Of a DNA stretch of 64,000 bases, positions 60,379-64,000 are shown piece by piece; positions within the stretch are counted from its first letter, which is position 1; each line of letters starts with the position of its first letter. Made by a program: the position numbers and the translations under genes. The notes under the pieces are model-generated. The model ran no database searches, was not told the origin of the DNA, and worked only from the letters and a program-made list of their open reading frames with translations. Where the stretch lies: NCBI GenBank assembly GCA_041741455.1, contig JBGSJZ010000044.1, positions 39,323-103,322 on the forward strand, given 5' to 3'. This stretch comes from CALESS01 sp041741455 (GTDB taxonomy: Bacteria; Chloroflexota; Anaerolineae; Anaerolineales; Anaerolineaceae).

Positions 60379-60776
60379 CGATTTTACTGGCGATTGCGGC
60401 GGGCGTCTTGTTTGCAGCAGGCATCTACATGATCCTACGGCGCAGCCTGGTCAAGATTTTGATCGGCCTGTTGCTGCTTAGTTACGCGGTCAACCTGCTG
60501 CTGTTTAACTCGGCCAGCCTGGTGCCTGGTCGTCCGCCGATCATCCCCGCCGGTCAGGATCTGCCGCCAATTGGCCATGCCGACCCGGTTCCCCAGGCTC
60601 TCATTCTGACGGCCATCGTCATCAGTTTTGGTGTAACCGCCTTTGCCATGGTCCTGATCCGCAAGGCCTACCAGGTGACCGGCACCGACGACCTGAACGA
60701 GATGCGCTGCACGGATATCCCCTGCGAGACTGCAGATATCGTGGATGAGTTGGAAGAAAACGGGGGGACGAAATGA
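60375..60776 (+). CDS. mrpC: Na+/H+ antiporter subunit C (MrpC/MnhC)
   Basis: A 133-residue NuoK-like subunit with three helices: ILLAIAAGVLFAAGIYMILR, LVKILIGLLLLSYAVNLLLF and DPVPQALILTAIVISFGVTA. The hydrophilic tail is short. It belongs to the inner-membrane Mrp complex. Both ends overlap the neighbours as ATGA (60375-60378 and 60773-60776), so expression is coupled. Confidence 0.94.
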   Translation: MTILLAIAAGVLFAAGIYMILRRSLVKILIGLLLLSYAVNLLLFNSASLVPGRPPIIPAGQDLPPIGHADPVPQALILTAIVISFGVTAFAMVLIRKAYQVTGTDDLNEMRCTDIPCETADIVDELEENGGTK

Positions 60777-62260
60777 GCATCCTGCCAATCGTCCTGCCGC
60801 TCTTCTTTGCCATCCTGACTCTGCTGTTCTGGAACCACTTGCAGGTGCAGAAAGCCCTGTCCCTGGTCGGTTCTCTGGTCCTTGCCGGGGTCTCGCTATT
60901 CATCCTGGCAAGGGTGCTGCGGGATGGCATCCAGGTGCTGCAAATTGGTAACTGGCCGGCACCCTTTGGCATCTCGATCGTGATTGACCTGTTCAGCGCC
61001 ATCATGCTGGCCATCACGGGCGTCCTGGCACTAGCCACCTGCCTGTACAGTCAGGCTCAGATCAACCTGCCGCGCGCCCGCTTTGGCTTTTACCCGCTCT
61101 TCTTTTTCCTGCTGGTCGGTGTGAATGGCGCCTTCACCACCGGTGACCTGTTTAACCTGTATGTCTGGTTCGAGGTCATGCTGATGTCTTCCTTCGTGCT
61201 GATCGCCCTGGGTGGGGAACGCGCCCAGGTAGAGGGGGCAGTCAAATATGTCATCCTCAACTTGCTCTCCTCGGTGCTATTCCTCTCTGCGATCGGCCTG
61301 CTGTACAACCTGGCCGGCTCGCTTAACCTGGCGGAGCTGGCCCAGCGCCTGCCCGGCATTCAGCCCTACGGCCAGGTGACGGTCGTTTCGGTGTTGTTCA
61401 TCATCGCCTTTGGCATCAAGTCAGCCATCTTCCCACTCTTCTTCTGGCTGCCGGCTTCCTACCACACCCCGCCCATCACTATAACCGCCCTGTTTTCCGG
61501 CCTGCTGACCAAGGTGGGTATTTACTCGCTGATGCGGGTTTTCACCCTGCTCTTCACCCAGGACGCCGGTTTCACCCACACCATCCTGCTGGTGCTGGCC
61601 TGTCTGACGATGGTGATTGGGGTATTCGGGGCAGCTGCCCAGACCGATTTCCGGCGACTGCTGTCCTTTCACATTATCAGCCAGATCGGCTACCTGCTCC
61701 TGGCGCTTGGCCTGTTCAGCCCGCTCGCCCTGGCAGCCGGTATTTATTTCATGCTGCATGTCATCCTGGCCAAGACGGCCCTCTTCCTGGTCAGCGGCCT
61801 GGTGAACCAGATCAGCGGTTCCTATGACCTTAAACAGCTCGGCGGTTTATACGCCAGGAACCCGGCCATCTCGCTGATGTTCCTGCTGCCGGCCCTCTCG
61901 CTGGCCGGGCTGCCGCCACTCTCTGGCTTTTTTGCCAAGCTGGCCTTGATCATTGCCGGTTTTGAACTCCGCCAGTACCTGGTCATCGGGGTGGGGCTGT
62001 TCGTCAGCTTTTTCACGCTCTATTCGATGACCAAAGTCTGGAACGAGGCCTTCTGGAAGGAAAACAAAACCAGCACCCCCGCCCAGGCCAGACCTCCGGT
62101 TGTCTCGGCCTGGATGTGGGCGCCCACCCTGGGCCTGGTCATCCTTTCCACCGCCGTCGGCCTGCTGGCAGAGCCGATTTTCCGGGTCTGCCAATCTGCC
62201 GCCATGACCCTGATGGACACCTCGGCGTATGTTGCCGCTGTGCTGGGGAGCCTGCCATGA
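60773..62260 (+). CDS. mrpD: Na+/H+ antiporter subunit D (MrpD/MnhD)
   Basis: A 495-residue protein of about 14 helices, related to NuoN/NuoM. FNLYVWFEVMLMSSFVLIAL with the key Glu, FGIKSAIFPLFFWLPASYHT with the helix-5 Lys, and LSFHIISQIGYLLLALGLF, LAGLPPLSGFFAKL are diagnostic. It is the proton-translocating partner of MrpA. Overlaps at both ends with mrpC and mrpE. Confidence 0.95.
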   Translation: MSILPIVLPLFFAILTLLFWNHLQVQKALSLVGSLVLAGVSLFILARVLRDGIQVLQIGNWPAPFGISIVIDLFSAIMLAITGVLALATCLYSQAQINLPRARFGFYPLFFFLLVGVNGAFTTGDLFNLYVWFEVMLMSSFVLIALGGERAQVEGAVKYVILNLLSSVLFLSAIGLLYNLAGSLNLAELAQRLPGIQPYGQVTVVSVLFIIAFGIKSAIFPLFFWLPASYHTPPITITALFSGLLTKVGIYSLMRVFTLLFTQDAGFTHTILLVLACLTMVIGVFGAAAQTDFRRLLSFHIISQIGYLLLALGLFSPLALAAGIYFMLHVILAKTALFLVSGLVNQISGSYDLKQLGGLYARNPAISLMFLLPALSLAGLPPLSGFFAKLALIIAGFELRQYLVIGVGLFVSFFTLYSMTKVWNEAFWKENKTSTPAQARPPVVSAWMWAPTLGLVILSTAVGLLAEPIFRVCQSAAMTLMDTSAYVAAVLGSLP

Positions 62261-62733
62261 GTATCTTTCTGCTCAATCTACTGCTGGCCCTGACCTGGGC
62301 TGCCCTGACTGGCAGTTTTGAGCCGGTCAACCTGGTGTTTGGTTTTCTGCTGGCCTATGGGGTCTTGTGGGTGGTTTTCCGCAGCTTGAAGCCCAACCGG
62401 TATTTTCGCACCTTGCCGCGCGTGCTCGAGTTCGTCCTGTTTTTTATCTGGGAGTTGATCACCGCCAATATCCGCCTGGCGCTGACCATCCTTTCTCCAA
62501 AAATGCGCCTGCGACCGGCAGTGGTTAGCGTGCCGCTGGAGTTGCACAGCCAGGCCGGGGTGGTGTTGCTGGCCAACCTGGTCACACTCACTCCCGGCAC
62601 CCTGGCCCTGGATATCTCGACTGACCGGAAGATGCTCTACATTCACACCCTCTGGCTGGAGGATGCCGAACAGTTCCGCCAGGACATCAAGCTGGGTTAT
62701 GAGCGGCGGGTCAAGGAGATTTTTGAGGGATGA
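62257..62733 (+). CDS. mrpE: Na+/H+ antiporter subunit E (MrpE/MnhE)
   Basis: A 158-residue protein. Two N-terminal helices and RVLEFVLFFIWELITANIRL lead to VVSVPLELHSQAGVVLLANL, then VTLTPGTLALDIS and MLYIHTLWLED, the conserved MrpE core. The ATG at 62257 overlaps the mrpD stop by four bases; a longer open frame upstream is a shadow of mrpD. The next overlap with mrpF is at 62730-62733. Confidence 0.93.
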   Translation: MSIFLLNLLLALTWAALTGSFEPVNLVFGFLLAYGVLWVVFRSLKPNRYFRTLPRVLEFVLFFIWELITANIRLALTILSPKMRLRPAVVSVPLELHSQAGVVLLANLVTLTPGTLALDISTDRKMLYIHTLWLEDAEQFRQDIKLGYERRVKEIFEG

Positions 62734-62990
62734 TGGATATTTTGTGGATTGTGATCCTGGCGTTAATCAGCGTTGGCCTGGTAGCTGCCTTCATCCGCTT
62801 GCTGCGCGGCCCTTCCCTGCCGGACCGGGTAGTGGCCCTGGATCTGATCAGTGTGATGGCCATGGGCTTCATCGTAGTCTATGCAGTGCGCTTCAACCAG
62901 CCCAACTTCCTGGATGTGGCCATCGTCCTGGCCCTGATCACCTTCCTGGGAACGGTGGCCTTTGCCTATTACCTGGAGCGGAGGGTTTGA
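62730..62990 (+). CDS. mrpF: Na+/H+ antiporter subunit F (MrpF/MnhF)
   Basis: An 86-residue, three-helix protein: ILWIVILALISVGLVAAFIR, RGPSLPDRVVALDLISVMAM and NFLDVAIVLALITFLGTVAF are the MrpF core. It overlaps mrpE by four bases and mrpG by one (TGATG). Confidence 0.93.
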   Translation: MMDILWIVILALISVGLVAAFIRLLRGPSLPDRVVALDLISVMAMGFIVVYAVRFNQPNFLDVAIVLALITFLGTVAFAYYLERRV

Positions 62991-63409
62991 TGCTCAAAGA
63001 GATCATCGTGATGAGCCTGATGCTGCTCGGCGCTTCCCTGATCTTCCTGGCCGGGGTGGGCGTGCTGCGCATGCCGGACCTGTTCCTGCGCATGTCCTCC
63101 ACCGCCAAGGCAGGGACCCTGGGGGTCGGCCTGATCCTGCTGGGGGCGGCGGTCTATTTCAACGAATTTGGCATCTACACCCGGGTGCTGGCGATCATCA
63201 CCTTCATCCTGCTGACCGCCCCGATTGCTGCCCACATGATCGGCCGGGCTGCCTATTTTGATGGGATTCCCCTGTGGAAGGGCACGGTGCGCGACGATTT
63301 AAAGAGCCATTATCGGCTCTCTACCCATGCCCTGGAGGTCAATGAGATCCCCGAGAACGACACCCCTCACCCGGTGGCCGAGGATGAGGATTTCGGAGAG
63401 CAAGGCTAG
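62990..63409 (+). CDS. mrpG: Na+/H+ antiporter subunit G (MrpG/MnhG)
   Basis: A 139-residue protein. Three helices (SLMLLGASLIFLAGVGVLRM, TLGVGLILLGAAVYFNEFGI, VLAIITFILLTAPIAAHMIG) with PDLFLRMSSTAKAG are typical, followed by an acidic tail. It is last in the operon, so mrpA/B-C-D-E-F-G is complete. The ATG at 62990 overlaps the mrpF stop. Confidence 0.93.
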   Translation: MLKEIIVMSLMLLGASLIFLAGVGVLRMPDLFLRMSSTAKAGTLGVGLILLGAAVYFNEFGIYTRVLAIITFILLTAPIAAHMIGRAAYFDGIPLWKGTVRDDLKSHYRLSTHALEVNEIPENDTPHPVAEDEDFGEQG

Positions 63410-63538
63410 CGGTTTCAGCGTTGGAAGAACCCGCAGAGAGTAATGCGTCTGTTTTTCCAAAACAAGGTGAAAAGTGTTTAAGAAGAAGTACCTGATTCAA
63501 AGGGTGCTCTTCGTATCCGCTTTTGATTTTTTATCGCT

Positions 63539-63593
63539 GTAAGGGTTGGTCTGTGCAGGCTACGGCCAAACCCAACCACAGACCCGCCCTTAC
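63539..63593. repeat. Palindromic intergenic repeat, related GTAAGGG type
   Basis: GTAAGGG-TTGGTCTGTG at 63539-63555 pairs imperfectly with CACAGACCCGCCCTTAC ending at 63593, with a GC-rich loop. Its GTAAGGG/CCCTTAC ends match those of the palindromes at 46846 and 47324, suggesting a shared repeat family. Confidence 0.6.
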
Positions 63594-63599
63594 CGGTAC

Positions 63600-63630
63600 A
63601 AAAAAAATGCACATGAAGTGCACCTTTTTT
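63600..63630. terminator. Terminator hairpin after the mrp operon
   Basis: An A-run followed by TGCAC, loop ATGAA, GTGCA, CC and six T make a short stem with A/T-rich ends on both strands, so it could stop transcription from both sides. It lies about 190 bases after mrpG. Confidence 0.55.
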
Positions 63631-63635
63631 GATTA

Positions 63636-64000
63636 AGAACCTATCCGAAAATTATGTTGAGTAAGATTTGAGCGCAAGCCATGTGAACAAAAGCGAGCCA
63701 GTTCTGCGACTTCTTACACCACCGTGTGGCAATACTGCGGCGTTTGGCCAACCATCCAAAAGTTCGTTCAACGACCCAACGCCTTGCTGGGAAGCTCTTT
63801 TCACCCGGTAAAGGACAATCATCTTTTGGCTCGTTGCGCCTGCGGCGATGTTTGATGTACTCAATGTAGTTGTGTAACCCGACAAATTGGTGAACATCTT
63901 CGTAATCATAACCTTTGTCTGCGCAAAAGTGCTGCTCACTTTTCGGCCGTTTTACAACAATATGGATGATCAAATCGTCTGCAGACCATTTGTCGTGTTC
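63636..64000 (-). mobile_element. Partial IS5-family element at the window edge
   Basis: The end AAGAACCTATCCGAAAA-type sequence around 63636-63652 resembles the terminus of an IS5-family element. The transposase gene runs off the window, so the other end is not visible. Confidence 0.65.
63641..64000 (-). CDS. IS5-family transposase, C-terminal part (5' end beyond the window)
   Basis: The frame is open from 64000 to the stop at 63641. HFCADKGYDYEDVHQFVGLH carries the second catalytic Asp (ADKGYD) and RRWVVERTFGWLAKRRSIAT the Glu, both canonical for the ISL2/IS5 group. The N-terminal portion with the first Asp is outside the window, so intactness cannot be judged. Confidence 0.85.
   Translation of the reverse strand, partial: EHDKWSADDLIIHIVVKRPKSEQHFCADKGYDYEDVHQFVGLHNYIEYIKHRRRRNEPKDDCPLPGEKSFPARRWVVERTFGWLAKRRSIATRWCKKSQNWLAFVHMACAQILLNIIFG

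Noticed and set aside
5359..63261. Many long overlapping open frames inside the GC-rich genes (for example antisense frames in the rfb, purD and mrp genes)
   Set aside because: They are shadows of real genes with no ribosome sites, low-complexity Arg/Pro/Gly composition and no family resemblance.

Overview
The window looks like a chromosomal segment of a Chloroflexota bacterium, most likely class Anaerolineae. This is inferred from gene content and style: very large multidomain glycosyltransferases, conserved hypotheticals, lipoproteins with Pro/Thr-rich linkers, a fused MrpAB antiporter subunit and many intergenic palindromes. No rRNA or marker tree was available to confirm it. Most genes are moderately GC-rich. 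Several islands (about 27.3-30.3 kb, 33.6-34.9 kb, 49.8-50.7 kb) are visibly more AT-rich.

Layout. (1) 1-5.3 kb: a MacAB/Lol-type efflux locus on the minus strand (two ATPases, an FtsX permease and a lipoprotein adaptor cut by the window edge), divergent from a TetR regulator. (2) 5.4-26.0 kb: a long plus-strand surface-polysaccharide operon. It holds a polyprenyl-phosphate sugar-phosphate transferase, the four dTDP-L-rhamnose genes, an ABC-2 exporter (Wzm/Wzt type), a second nucleotide-sugar set (aminotransferase, LegB-like dehydratase, nucleotidyltransferase, epimerase, GNAT) and three giant glycosyltransferases. A convergent fourth glycosyltransferase follows. Most neighbours overlap by 1-4 bases, so the operon is probably translationally coupled. 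(3) 27.3-30.3 kb: an AT-rich pair, a membrane-anchored protein with an internal duplication and a membrane sulfatase-like enzyme. (4) 30.4-34.9 kb: an M48 protease, a strong candidate for an unassigned structured RNA (31221-31433), a tRNA-Arg(CCT) with decayed copies of its 3' half, a tocopherol-cyclase-like protein, a GNAT and an AAA/DUF4143 ATPase. (5) 35-43.9 kb: a class V aminotransferase, a small acidic protein with an SSB-like C-terminal tip, Hsp20, an esterase, a DNA methyltransferase next to a DMT transporter, a lipoprotein, PurD and an M42 peptidase. (6) 43.9-49.8 kb: an IS-rich stretch with an IS5-like element inserted in a palindrome, an HExxH lipoprotein, three paralogous small membrane proteins, a truncated alpha/beta-hydrolase and a larger IS. 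(7) 50-57 kb: a PD-(D/E)XK-like orphan, a hypothetical, rpoD, DUF177, RdgB, a GH3 glycosidase and a decayed aminotransferase fragment. (8) 57.6-63.4 kb: a complete mrp Na+/H+ antiporter operon, then palindromes and a partial IS5-family element at the edge.

The most notable observations are the structured RNA with its own extended -10 promoter and self-enclosing terminator stem, the SSB-tail-like protein, the C-terminal module shared by the three giant glycosyltransferases, the ABC ATPase fused to a cNMP-binding-like domain, the tRNA 3'-half repeats, and the IS insertion that split a palindromic repeat. No CRISPR array or recognisable phage module was seen. Statements about families rest on motif recognition by eye; no database search was run.
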